A DNA stretch of 64,000 nucleotides. Source: JAJISK01 sp046759185. Its GTDB lineage: Archaea > Thermoplasmatota > Thermoplasmata > RBG-16-68-12 > JAJISG01. The position numbers and the translations under genes are program-made. The notes under the pieces were generated by a model. That model did not search any database. It saw nothing but the letters and a program-made list of their open reading frames with translations, and was not told where the DNA came from. Shown here in pieces: positions 49,967-57,649 of this stretch (positions are counted from its first letter, which is position 1; each line of letters begins with the position of its first letter). The DNA lies in NCBI GenBank assembly GCA_046759185.1, contig JBHIBO010000001.1, forward strand, positions 124,001 through 188,000, written 5' to 3'.

Positions 49967-50688
49967 CCTTCGCGGACCCCGGCTGCTCCCCGCCCGTACC
50001 AGTCGGGAAAGGTCTGATACCGGATCGGGTCCGCCACCCCGGCCTCCTGAAAGCCCTTGAGCCGCAGCTGACAGGCGTCACAGAGCCCGCACGCGTCCTC
50101 CTCCCCCAGGTAACAGCTCCATGTGAGATCCAGCGGAACCGCGAGGTCCATCGCTGTTCGAACGATGTCGGCCTTCGAGAGGTCAATGAGAGGATGTCGG
50201 ATCTTCACGGGCCGTCCCTCGACACCGCGTCTTGTGCCCACCCTTGCCACTGACTCGAAGGCCTTGTAGAACTCGGGTCGACAGTCCGGGTAGCCTGAGT
50301 AGTCGATGGCCGTTGCCCCCACAAAGATGGTACCGGCATCGACCACTTCCGACCAAGCCAACGCGTGACTCAGGAGGATGGTGTTTCGAGCGGGAACGTA
50401 GGTCTCAGGGATGCCCTCCGCGATGGCGGCCAGGTCCCTTTCCATGGGCACGGGGACGCGTGTGTCCGTCAAGGCGGATCCCCCGATTTGGCCAAGATCG
50501 AGCTGGAGGACCCTGTGGTCTTGGACCCTAAGGGCCCTCGCCACATCCTTGGCCGCTTGAACCTCCCGGTAGTGGCGTTGACCGTAGGCGAAGGTCAGGG
50601 CATAGGCCATGAATCCTTCCTTGAGCGCGATAGCCAGGGTGGTGCTGGAATCGAGCCCCCCGCTCAGGAGGACGACCGCTGGGTCCAT
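49963..50688 (-). CDS. queC: 7-cyano-7-deazaguanine synthase QueC
   Basis: About 241 residues from ATG 50688. The PP-loop is VLLSGGLDSSTTLA; FAYGQRHYREVQAAKDVA follows; the C-terminal zinc motif is C-x(8)-C-x2-C-x2-C (CYLGEEDACGLCDAC). It turns carboxydeazaguanine into preQ0, the precursor of archaeosine in tRNA. The TATA-like CCTTTAAGC at 50715-50723 places transcription start at the ATG, so the longer upstream frame is rejected. The stop overlaps the archease start. Confidence 0.95.
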   Translation of the reverse strand: MDPAVVLLSGGLDSSTTLAIALKEGFMAYALTFAYGQRHYREVQAAKDVARALRVQDHRVLQLDLGQIGGSALTDTRVPVPMERDLAAIAEGIPETYVPARNTILLSHALAWSEVVDAGTIFVGATAIDYSGYPDCRPEFYKAFESVARVGTRRGVEGRPVKIRHPLIDLSKADIVRTAMDLAVPLDLTWSCYLGEEDACGLCDACQLRLKGFQEAGVADPIRYQTFPDWYGRGAAGVREG

Positions 50689-50737
50689 GGACCGTGATGA
50701 ATCGATTCCTTTGCGCTTAAAGGTGGCCTGCCGATGC

Positions 50738-51748
50738 CTAGCCGACAGCCGCGTGAGCGGTAATCTCATCCAGGGGATAGGGATCCCAGGATCGGAAGCC
50801 CAGCGCCACCTCCAATTCGGGATATGTCAGCACCGGCTTCTCGTAACGCGAGGCGTCGTCGATGGCGATACGAGGACAAGCCGTGTTGACGAAGGCATCC
50901 ACGCGATAGCCGAGCAGGAGTTCTGGGCTCACGATGTCCATGATGAGGAGGTACCCCTTTCTCCCCTCGGACGCGAGGAGATCCTTGATTTCTCGGGCGA
51001 GGGCCATCCGATACTGGCCCACCTTCTGGGAAACGATGATGCCAAAGGATTCCGCTTCCTGGGCCAAGGCGATGGCCGCGTGCCGCTTCCGCAAGACGCG
51101 GTCCTTCAACCCCCTCATGTCCCGGACCTCCTCCGTGAACGGATCGGCGACAATGACGGGCGTATCCGTGGCCAGGGCCACGCCCAGGGGGTGAAAGTCC
51201 CCGGTGCCCACGAAGAGGAAGGTGTCCACCCCGCCGTCGACCTCCCGCGCAGGATGCACATCGCACCCCAACAGCTGTCCCTCGTAGGCGGTGCGCCCAT
51301 CCGATCCTCCTAGCAGGACCTCCTTGCCGCGCTCTTCCAGGTAGGCGACGAGGTCGGCCACCCAGGGCCGGTGCTGGACGTTGGTAAGGAGGCCGACGCG
51401 GGCGCCCAGGAGGGGCAGGGCGGACTCCAGGATGTCTAAGGAGGGTAGGGCCATGGGGGCCTCGACGAAGACGACCTTCTGCAAGTTCAGGTAGGGCATG
51501 GGGGCGTGGCCCACTTGCACGACGAGGTCCACGGGCATCCGCGGCACGTCGCACGCCCCGAAGGTGGGCTGGGCCGAGACCATGGCCGTGACCCCCGTCT
51601 CGCGCTCCAGCCGCTCTGCCACCTGGAGGGCGCGGAGGCGCAGACCATCAGGAAACTGGATGCCCACCGTCCGGCAGCCGCGATCGCGAATGGCCTCGAG
51701 GGCCGGCTCCAACTCCAGGGCCGCCTCCCGCGGTTTCGACACGCTCAC
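50738..51748 (-). CDS. dph2: Diphthamide biosynthesis enzyme Dph2
   Basis: 336 residues. Three widely spaced cysteines that bind a 4Fe-4S cluster are present: FGACDVP, LLGCDVHP and NTACPRIAID. IQFPDGL and FVEAPM also match. Dph2 transfers the 3-amino-3-carboxypropyl group of SAM to the histidine of EF2 by a noncanonical radical mechanism. GTG 51748 overlaps the stop of the L10e gene by 4 nt, so the two are translated together. Confidence 0.95.
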   Translation of the reverse strand: MSVSKPREAALELEPALEAIRDRGCRTVGIQFPDGLRLRALQVAERLERETGVTAMVSAQPTFGACDVPRMPVDLVVQVGHAPMPYLNLQKVVFVEAPMALPSLDILESALPLLGARVGLLTNVQHRPWVADLVAYLEERGKEVLLGGSDGRTAYEGQLLGCDVHPAREVDGGVDTFLFVGTGDFHPLGVALATDTPVIVADPFTEEVRDMRGLKDRVLRKRHAAIALAQEAESFGIIVSQKVGQYRMALAREIKDLLASEGRKGYLLIMDIVSPELLLGYRVDAFVNTACPRIAIDDASRYEKPVLTYPELEVALGFRSWDPYPLDEITAHAAVG

Positions 51749-52245
51749 GAGACTTCCACGATGATTCGGGTGGGTGTCGGAAGCTTGTACCCCGCCTTCT
51801 TGAGGGCCGCCTTGGCCCGGGTCAGGTGCTGGGGAATCGTCCGGATGTAGATGAGTGTCTGGCCAGGTCGCACCCGGGCCGCCATACCCACGGGCGTCCC
51901 GAAGGCTCCACGCATCCCGTCGGAGATGCGGTCGGCGCCGGCGCCCACGGCGACCTTGTTCTCACGAAGAACGATGTGGGGGAAGGGCTGGATCCGCAGG
52001 TGATACTGCTGGCCTGCTCGGCGGGAGATGAACCGGTTGGAGGCGATGCGCGCGGCTTCGAGGGCGTTGTGCCGGATCTGGCATCCCTCCTCGGCCACGA
52101 GTCGAATCGTGAGGGGGAACTCTCCTTGCGGATTCCCCATGTCGAACTGGGCGATGCGGGGGTTGGGCACCCCCCCCATGTACTCCCGTCGGGTGTAGGG
52201 CTGCCCCTTGGGCTCCCGATACATCCGAGCGGGCTTCCGGACCAT
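51745..52245 (-). CDS. rpl10e: Ribosomal protein L10e (uL16)
   Basis: 166 residues. Family segments are RKPARMYREPKGQPYTRREY at the start, IRHNALEAARIASNRFI and FPHIVLRENKVAVGAGADR. It lies in the large subunit near the A-site and elbow of tRNA. A TATA box (GTTTTATAGC) at 52265-52274 is about 25 nt before ATG 52245, a leaderless start. It is followed by dph2 in the same operon. Confidence 0.97.
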   Translation of the reverse strand: MVRKPARMYREPKGQPYTRREYMGGVPNPRIAQFDMGNPQGEFPLTIRLVAEEGCQIRHNALEAARIASNRFISRRAGQQYHLRIQPFPHIVLRENKVAVGAGADRISDGMRGAFGTPVGMAARVRPGQTLIYIRTIPQHLTRAKAALKKAGYKLPTPTRIIVEVS

Positions 52246-52317
52246 GGGCGCTCCACGGCGGCGTCGCTATAAAACCGTTGGCGGTCCGAGGCCACGACTT
52301 GCGTTGTGTCCGGGATC

Positions 52318-52935
52318 CTACGCGCTCGCGATGGCCCGGGTCGAGAGCAGAACGCTCACGACCGCCACCACAGCCGCGACGGCCACGACCAAGCCGTAGC
52401 TTACGAAGAACAGCAGGGTCGTGTTCACCGTGGCGAGGTTCTGGAGGAAGGCCTCCGCCGGCAGCGCCCACGCGGAGATCGCGAAGATGGCGGCCAACAG
52501 GCCCAGGGGGGCGGCGAGGAGGGTCCGCAGGTCCTGGCGGAACTGGGTGAGCCGGTCGTAGACCTGGAGGTCCTCGCTGATGGCCTGGGTGGCCGCGGTC
52601 TCTGGGCCCTGGGTCACGAACTCCCGGGCCAGACGGTCCGCGTCTTGAGTCGAGACGGGCCAGTCGACTTCCCGTCGCAGCTTCGTCTCGACGGCCAGGC
52701 GGGCGGATCGCGCGTCGTTGTCCACGCGTAGCAGCGTCAGGAGGCCCGCGGCAAGGGTGCCGATGAGGACCAAGGCACTGCCCACGAGGACGCCGTTGTA
52801 GGTTCGGAAGGAAACGAGGGGCGCGTATTCGTACCCCGTCTCCGACGCGACGTACAGGGAGAGGACGACCGTGAGGACGGCCCCGACCACGATGCTCGCC
52901 GCAAGGGCACGCATGACCCTTCGGATATTCACCAT
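52318..52935 (-). CDS. Four-helix membrane protein, unknown function
   Basis: About 205 residues from ATG 52935. Helices are seen at the N-terminus (ALAASIVVGAVLTVVLSLYVA), near residue 50 (NGVLVGSALVLIGTLAAGLL) and in a C-terminal pair (LLAAPLGLLAAIFAISAWAL and LLFFVSYGLVVAVAAVVAV), with a soluble helical loop between. No family is recognised. The TATA-like CCTTATGTG (52961-52969) gives a leaderless start near 52935; the ATG nine codons upstream (52962) lies on that box. It is divergent from the isoprenoid operon. Confidence 0.65.
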   Translation of the reverse strand: MVNIRRVMRALAASIVVGAVLTVVLSLYVASETGYEYAPLVSFRTYNGVLVGSALVLIGTLAAGLLTLLRVDNDARSARLAVETKLRREVDWPVSTQDADRLAREFVTQGPETAATQAISEDLQVYDRLTQFRQDLRTLLAAPLGLLAAIFAISAWALPAEAFLQNLATVNTTLLFFVSYGLVVAVAAVVAVVSVLLSTRAIASA

Positions 52936-53038
52936 GCACCCGGGTCTCGTGGACCCCCACATAAGGCCACTGTCTCAATTCTGAGAATCGAGAATGATAA
53001 TCACGGCGCGAAACAGCCCGGACTGGCCTCGCCGAAGC

Positions 53039-53047
53039 GTTAAATAG
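53039..53047 (+). promoter_or_regulatory. TATA box of the isoprenoid operon
   Basis: GTTAAATAG, centred about 33 nt before the IPK ATG (53076), giving a leader of 6-8 nt. It drives ipk, fni and the prenyl synthase. Confidence 0.6.
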
Positions 53048-53075
53048 CCTTCCCCTCCGTTGCGAAGCCCGGGTC

Positions 53076-53828
53076 ATGTATCTCGTCAAGTTGGGGGGCA
53101 GCGCCCTCACCTTCAAGGGCTCCCGGCCGAGGATCAGGCGCAAGGTTCTGGCCAGCCTGGCTTCCGAGCTGGCGCCCTTCCAAGGGAACCTCTGTCTCGT
53201 CCACGGAGGGGGGAGCTTTGGGCATCCCCTGGCCCACGCCACGGGGCTCCACCAGGGCCTCCGAGGCGATGACGGGGTGATGGCCTTCGCCGAGGTTCAG
53301 CGCCGGATGCGGATCCTCAACGGACAGGTCGTGGACGCCCTCCACACGGCCGGCGTCCCGGCGGTCTCCGTCCCCCCCGCTTCCCTGGTTCGGATGCAGG
53401 GAGGGAACCTCGAGTCCCTGGCGACGCGGCCCTTCCAGGAGGCTCTGGAGGCGGGCCTGGTCCCCGTCACCTACGGGGACGCCGCCTTGGACATCAAGCA
53501 GGGTGCCGCCATCTGTTCCGGGGACGACCTCATGGTGCACCTCGCCCGTGCCCTCCGGCCGGACTTGACCCTCTTCGTGGCCGACGTGGAGGGAATCATG
53601 GGACCCGAGGGCCGTGTCCTGGAGGTGATCCGTGGCGAAGTCCCAGACCTCCCCTGGGAGGAGCCCCCGGAAGACGTCACGGGGGGCATGCGGGCCAAGG
53701 TCGCCCGGATGCTGGATATCGCACGAGACGGCTCGCGCTGTCTGTTGGTGAGCGGTCACGTCCCCGGCCGCGTGCGGGCCGCCCTTGGCGGCAAGGAGGT
53801 CCGGGCGACGGAGGTCCGGTGGTCCTGA
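53076..53828 (+). CDS. Isopentenyl phosphate kinase
   Basis: 250 residues. The amino acid kinase fold is present: LVKLGGSALTFKG, then VHGGGSFGHPLAH with the histidine that stabilises the phosphate of the substrate. It continues with VPVTYGDAALD, ICSGDDLMVHLA and DVTGGMRAKVARML. It phosphorylates isopentenyl phosphate to IPP, the last step of the archaeal mevalonate branch. The downstream isomerase gene starts at the last base of the stop (TGATG), forming an isoprenoid operon. Confidence 0.93.
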   Translation: MYLVKLGGSALTFKGSRPRIRRKVLASLASELAPFQGNLCLVHGGGSFGHPLAHATGLHQGLRGDDGVMAFAEVQRRMRILNGQVVDALHTAGVPAVSVPPASLVRMQGGNLESLATRPFQEALEAGLVPVTYGDAALDIKQGAAICSGDDLMVHLARALRPDLTLFVADVEGIMGPEGRVLEVIRGEVPDLPWEEPPEDVTGGMRAKVARMLDIARDGSRCLLVSGHVPGRVRAALGGKEVRATEVRWS

Positions 53829-54889
53829 TGACGGAACGGAAGCGGGAGCACGTGGACATCGTCCTCGACGAAGAGGTTCGGCCCCGACACAATTACTGGG
53901 ATGACGTGCAGTTCCTCCACAAGGCCCTCCCTGAGGTGGACTTGGACGAGGTGGACGTGCGGAACGAGCTCTTCGGGAAGCACCTCGCCGCCCCCGTGGT
54001 CATCTCCTCCATGACGGGAGGCTTCAAAGACGCCGTCCAGATCAACGCCAACCTGGCCCACGGGGCCGCGGAGGTGGGTGTCGCCATGGGTGTCGGCAGC
54101 CAGCGTCCCGTGCTCCAGGGTCAAGCTACGGAGGAGTCCTGGACGGTCGTTCGCGAGTACGAGGTCCCCCTGGTGATCGCCAACATCGGGGCCCCTCAGC
54201 TCGTCCGGCAGGCGGGCAAGGAGCCGCTAGGGGTCGAGGACGCAAAGCGGGCCCTGGAGATGGTCCGCGGCGACATCCTGGCGATTCACCTCAACTACAC
54301 CCAGGAGATGGTCCAGCCCGAGGGGGACAAGCGGTCCCGTGGGGTCCTGGAGGCTCTCGCTGCCATCGCCGCCGAGGTCCCCGTGCTGGGCAAGGAGACG
54401 GGCGCCGGGATCTCCCGCGAGGTCGCCCTCAGCCTGAAGGAGGCGGGGGTGCGGGGCATCGACATCGGCGGGCTGGGCGGTACCAGCTTCTCTGCCGTGG
54501 AGTACTACCGCGCGAAGAAGGAGGGCATGAGCCTGAAGGAGCGCCTCGGTCAGACGTTCTGGGAGTGGGGGATCCCTTCTCCCATCTCTCTCCTCCTGGC
54601 GGACGTGGGGCTCCCCCTCATTGCCACGGGGGGCCTGCGCAACGGCCTGGACGTGGCCCGCGCCATCGCGCTGGGCGCCCAGGCGGGGGGCATGGCCTCC
54701 CAGATGCTCAGGGCCGCCAACGAGTCCGCTGAGGCCGTGGTGGAGGCCCTGGAAGAGGTGGTGGCCGAGATCAAAGCGGTCCTCCTCCTGACGGGATCCC
54801 GCAGCCTGGCCGAGCTGGCGGAGACCCCGACGCTCTTCACGGGTCCTACCCGCGAGTGGGCGGCTTCCCTCGACCTGAGGGAGGACTAG
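53828..54889 (+). CDS. fni: Isopentenyl-diphosphate delta-isomerase type 2 (FMN-dependent)
   Basis: About 353 residues. N-terminal RKREHVDIVLDE is followed by ISSMTGGFKDAVQINA, the FMN-binding GVGSQRPVL, then IHLNYTQEMVQPEGD, KETGAGIS and DIGGLGGTSFSAVEYYR. It interconverts IPP and DMAPP using reduced FMN. ATG 53828 (one-base overlap with the IPK stop) gives the normal start. A GTG at 53819 is nine bases upstream. Confidence 0.96.
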   Translation: MTERKREHVDIVLDEEVRPRHNYWDDVQFLHKALPEVDLDEVDVRNELFGKHLAAPVVISSMTGGFKDAVQINANLAHGAAEVGVAMGVGSQRPVLQGQATEESWTVVREYEVPLVIANIGAPQLVRQAGKEPLGVEDAKRALEMVRGDILAIHLNYTQEMVQPEGDKRSRGVLEALAAIAAEVPVLGKETGAGISREVALSLKEAGVRGIDIGGLGGTSFSAVEYYRAKKEGMSLKERLGQTFWEWGIPSPISLLLADVGLPLIATGGLRNGLDVARAIALGAQAGGMASQMLRAANESAEAVVEALEEVVAEIKAVLLLTGSRSLAELAETPTLFTGPTREWAASLDLRED

Positions 54890-54892
54890 CCC

Positions 54893-55915
54893 GTGGACCG
54901 GGCGGCGTTCGAAGCCTACTTAGCGGAGAAGTCGAGCCTGGTGGACGAGGAGCTGCAGGCGTGGCTCCCGCCGGCCGATGGGGTTCCTCACCTCCACGAG
55001 GGGGTCCGGTACGCCCTCGGCCTCGACGTTCCTCAACGGAAACGGCGGGGGAAACGCCTCCGCCCCGCCCTATGCCTGTTGACCTGTGAAAGCCTGGGCG
55101 GGGACGGCGATCAGGCCATGCCCTTCGCCCTCGCCTCCGAGATGCTCCACAACTTCATGCTGGTGCACGACGACATCGAGGACGGGGACCGGGTCCGCCG
55201 GGGCCGGGATGCCGTGTGGATCCGCTACGGCCTCGAGCACGGGATCAACATCGGCGATTACATGTTCGCCCAGACCTACGACCTGGTCCACGCCACGAAG
55301 GAGCGCGGGGTGCCCGAGGGTCGGGTCCTCCGACTCGTGGACGTGATCTCGCGGACTGTCGAGCGGACGGGGGAAGGTCAGGCCCTGGAGTTGGGCGCAC
55401 GGGGGGACCGGTCCCTCACGACGGAGGGCTACCTAGACATCGTCCGGGCGAAGACGGGCCGCTACCTCGCCGCACCTCTCGTCGGGGGGGCCATCGTGGC
55501 GGACGCCCCCGTCGACGTCACCGACGCCCTGTCCGCCCTCGGGGACCTCATTGGCCCTGTCTTCCAGATTGCCGACGACGTCCTCGACCTGACGGAGCAC
55601 AAGGGTCGCGGTGAGCCCGGATCGGACATCCGCGAGGGGAAGCGGTCCCTCCTGGTGGTTCACACCGCGGACCGTGCCGACCCGGAGGAGCAGGAGGAGC
55701 TGTTCCGCATCCTGGATACGCCGCGGGAGCAGGTGACGGCGGAGGAGGTGGCCTGGGTCATGGCGCTTTTCGACAAGGTCGACGCCGTGGGAGTCGCTCG
55801 TACCGTCGCCCAGACGATGCAGGAGGGGGCGGAGGACGTGCTGCGGAAACTGCCTGAGCCCCTGCACGCCAACCTGTCCGCCGCGGTCGACTTCATGCTC
55901 GGCCGCAGCTGGTGA
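54893..55915 (+). CDS. Polyprenyl (geranylgeranyl/farnesyl) diphosphate synthase
   Basis: 340 residues with GTG start 4 nt after the isomerase stop. The first Asp-rich motif is VHDDIEDGDRVRRG (DDxxD), the second QIADDVLDLTEH, and between them are GINIGDYMFAQ and the lysine region KTGRYLAAPLVGG. It makes the isoprenoid chain for ether lipids. The residue before the first DDxxD helix would set chain length; here it is MLHNFMLVHDD, so bulky residues near the pocket leave GGPP versus FPP undecided. Confidence 0.93.
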   Translation: MDRAAFEAYLAEKSSLVDEELQAWLPPADGVPHLHEGVRYALGLDVPQRKRRGKRLRPALCLLTCESLGGDGDQAMPFALASEMLHNFMLVHDDIEDGDRVRRGRDAVWIRYGLEHGINIGDYMFAQTYDLVHATKERGVPEGRVLRLVDVISRTVERTGEGQALELGARGDRSLTTEGYLDIVRAKTGRYLAAPLVGGAIVADAPVDVTDALSALGDLIGPVFQIADDVLDLTEHKGRGEPGSDIREGKRSLLVVHTADRADPEEQEELFRILDTPREQVTAEEVAWVMALFDKVDAVGVARTVAQTMQEGAEDVLRKLPEPLHANLSAAVDFMLGRSW

Positions 55916-55918
55916 GCC

Positions 55919-56587
55919 TCAGGATTCGAGGCCCCGATCCGTCAGCCGGAACTTCACGCTCGCCCCCTCCTCCAGGTGGCGGTGCTTCATGATGATCGCC
56001 AGGCGCCACTGCGGGGCCACCTTGTCCAAACGCACGATGTCCTTCGCGTTGTGGGTCATCATGTGCCCACCCAGGGGCGAGTACTCGCCCGTGTCGATCT
56101 TGGTGTATACCTGCGACGTCACCAGGACGGGGATGTCTCGGCGTCGGGCCGCGGCCATGAGTCGGGTGATCTGCCGCGTGAGGGCGTGTCGCTCCTTCTC
56201 CCGCGCCTCCTCGTCCCCCGTCAATCGGTAGTGGGTGGTCGCGCTGTCCAGGACAATGAGGCCGATTTCGGGGGTGGTCTCCGCGAGCCTGGCGGCCTTG
56301 GTGACCGCCTTCTCCTGCTCCGCCATGGTGTGCACGGCGGTGAACAGGACCTCGGGCAGGAGGCGGTCGTAATCCTCCCCACAGATCTGGCGCAACCGCT
56401 CCAGGGAGACCCCCTCCGTGTCGATGAAGGCGATCTTCCGGCCAGCCTGGGCCACGTTGCGGGCCAACTGCAGGCAGAGGTTCGTCTTCCCGCTCCCCGC
56501 CTCCCCGAAGAGCAGGGTGATGCACCCGCTCTCGATGCCCCCGTCCAAGAGGGCGTCCAGGGAGGGGCAGGCGACCTCGATCTTCAC
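55919..56587 (-). CDS. radB: RadB, RecA-family recombination protein
   Basis: 222 residues. Walker A is FGEAGSGKTNL; Walker B LIVLDSATTHY; the RadA-like core DIPVLVTSQVYTKIDTGEYSPLGGHMM is kept, but the N-terminal domain of RadA is missing, which is the RadB pattern. RadB is a RadA paralog that modulates recombination and Hjc. A TATA-like CTTAAATAG at 56608-56616 lies about 25 nt before ATG 56587 (leaderless). Confidence 0.93.
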   Translation of the reverse strand: MKIEVACPSLDALLDGGIESGCITLLFGEAGSGKTNLCLQLARNVAQAGRKIAFIDTEGVSLERLRQICGEDYDRLLPEVLFTAVHTMAEQEKAVTKAARLAETTPEIGLIVLDSATTHYRLTGDEEAREKERHALTRQITRLMAAARRRDIPVLVTSQVYTKIDTGEYSPLGGHMMTHNAKDIVRLDKVAPQWRLAIIMKHRHLEEGASVKFRLTDRGLES

Positions 56588-56611
56588 GCTCCAACGAACC
56601 CCCAGCGCTAT

Positions 56612-57319
56612 TTAAGTCGCCTCGGCGGGCAGCCGGACGGCGTAGGTGACCCGGTAGATGTCCCGCCCACCGCGCCGCCCGTGGAGTTTCGGGGAGGAGG
56701 AGACCCGGCCCCCCAGCTGGGCCTTGATGCGTTGGGCCAAGGCCTTCGCAGCCCTGTTGCTGCTGAGGTAGAAATCCACCCCGCCATGGACCGCCTCTTC
56801 CCTGGCGACGAAGAGCCTTGGGTCGGTCCGCGTCCGCGCCTCCACCAGACCGCGAACGGCCTTCACCTCCCGCTTGGCGACGGGGCGTTCGACGGCCCGG
56901 ATCTGCAGGATCGCCTCATAGTATTGGCCGTGCTGCTTCGCACAGTCCGGACAGGTCGACCGTCGGAGCCGGACGCGAGCATCGCCGATCTGCTCGGCGG
57001 ACAACCCCGGCAGCTCCACCCGATGGGTCAGGCGGAGCCCCACCTCGTCCGGATGGCGAAGGTCCATGTGCAACAGGACGCGATGCGCCCGAACGTCTCG
57101 GGGGACCTTGGCGGCCTTTTCGATGGTCCGCTGCAGGGCCTCTTCCAGGTCGGCTTCCTCCCACCCCCGCGGGACGTGGAAGCGGCCGCAGTGGACGCAT
57201 CGCTGGAGCTCGAGGACTTGCGGCAGGTCGACGAGGGTGCGCTTTTGCGGGAGGCAGTTCGCGCAGAGTCCCTCGTACACGGGACCCTCGGTCCCGCACT
57301 CGACGCAGAAACTCCTCAT
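56612..57319 (-). CDS. NMD3-like protein
   Basis: 235 residues. The N-terminal zinc fingers are CVECG...CANC and CVHCGRF, followed by the NMD3 pattern TCPDCAKQHGQYYEAILQIRA and AREEAVHGGVDFYLSSNRAAKALA. Eukaryotic Nmd3 exports the 60S subunit; in archaea the role is presumed ribosome maturation. Its gene is overlapped by 4 nt with the DUF424 gene, a linkage common in archaea. Confidence 0.92.
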   Translation of the reverse strand: MRSFCVECGTEGPVYEGLCANCLPQKRTLVDLPQVLELQRCVHCGRFHVPRGWEEADLEEALQRTIEKAAKVPRDVRAHRVLLHMDLRHPDEVGLRLTHRVELPGLSAEQIGDARVRLRRSTCPDCAKQHGQYYEAILQIRAVERPVAKREVKAVRGLVEARTRTDPRLFVAREEAVHGGVDFYLSSNRAAKALAQRIKAQLGGRVSSSPKLHGRRGGRDIYRVTYAVRLPAEAT

Positions 57320-57609
57320 AGCACGACCATCTGGGCGTGGGGGACGCCATCGATGCGGATGATGCCCGCTTCTTCGATAAACCCGCCCTCCAGGGCGGCC
57401 GCGACGGTCTCCTCGCCCACGAAGTTCCCGATGGTAGCGAGGCGGAGGTGGCGGAGCAGTTGCTCTGGGTCGGCGGCCACCCCGTCGTAGAACTCCGGCT
57501 TGACCTCCAAGCGGAGCTCCCCCTCGCGCAAGGTCTGACCCAGGAGGTCCGCATCGCAGGCGGCGACCAGGACCTCCGTGCCTTGATTGTAGACCTTGAG
57601 CCGTATCAA
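57316..57609 (-). CDS. DUF424 protein
   Basis: 97 residues. The pattern VLVAACDADLLGQTLREGELRLEVKPEFYDG and ATIGNFVGEETVAAALEGGFIEEAGIIRIDGVPHAQ is diagnostic of archaeal DUF424. Its function is not known, though the context (NMD3, translation genes) suggests ribosome-linked work. The TATA box CTATAAATC is at 57631-57639, 25 nt before ATG 57609. Confidence 0.92.
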   Translation of the reverse strand: MIRLKVYNQGTEVLVAACDADLLGQTLREGELRLEVKPEFYDGVAADPEQLLRHLRLATIGNFVGEETVAAALEGGFIEEAGIIRIDGVPHAQMVVL

Positions 57610-57649
57610 GGAATGGAAACTCGTGTGGCCCGATTTATAGGTATCCGAA

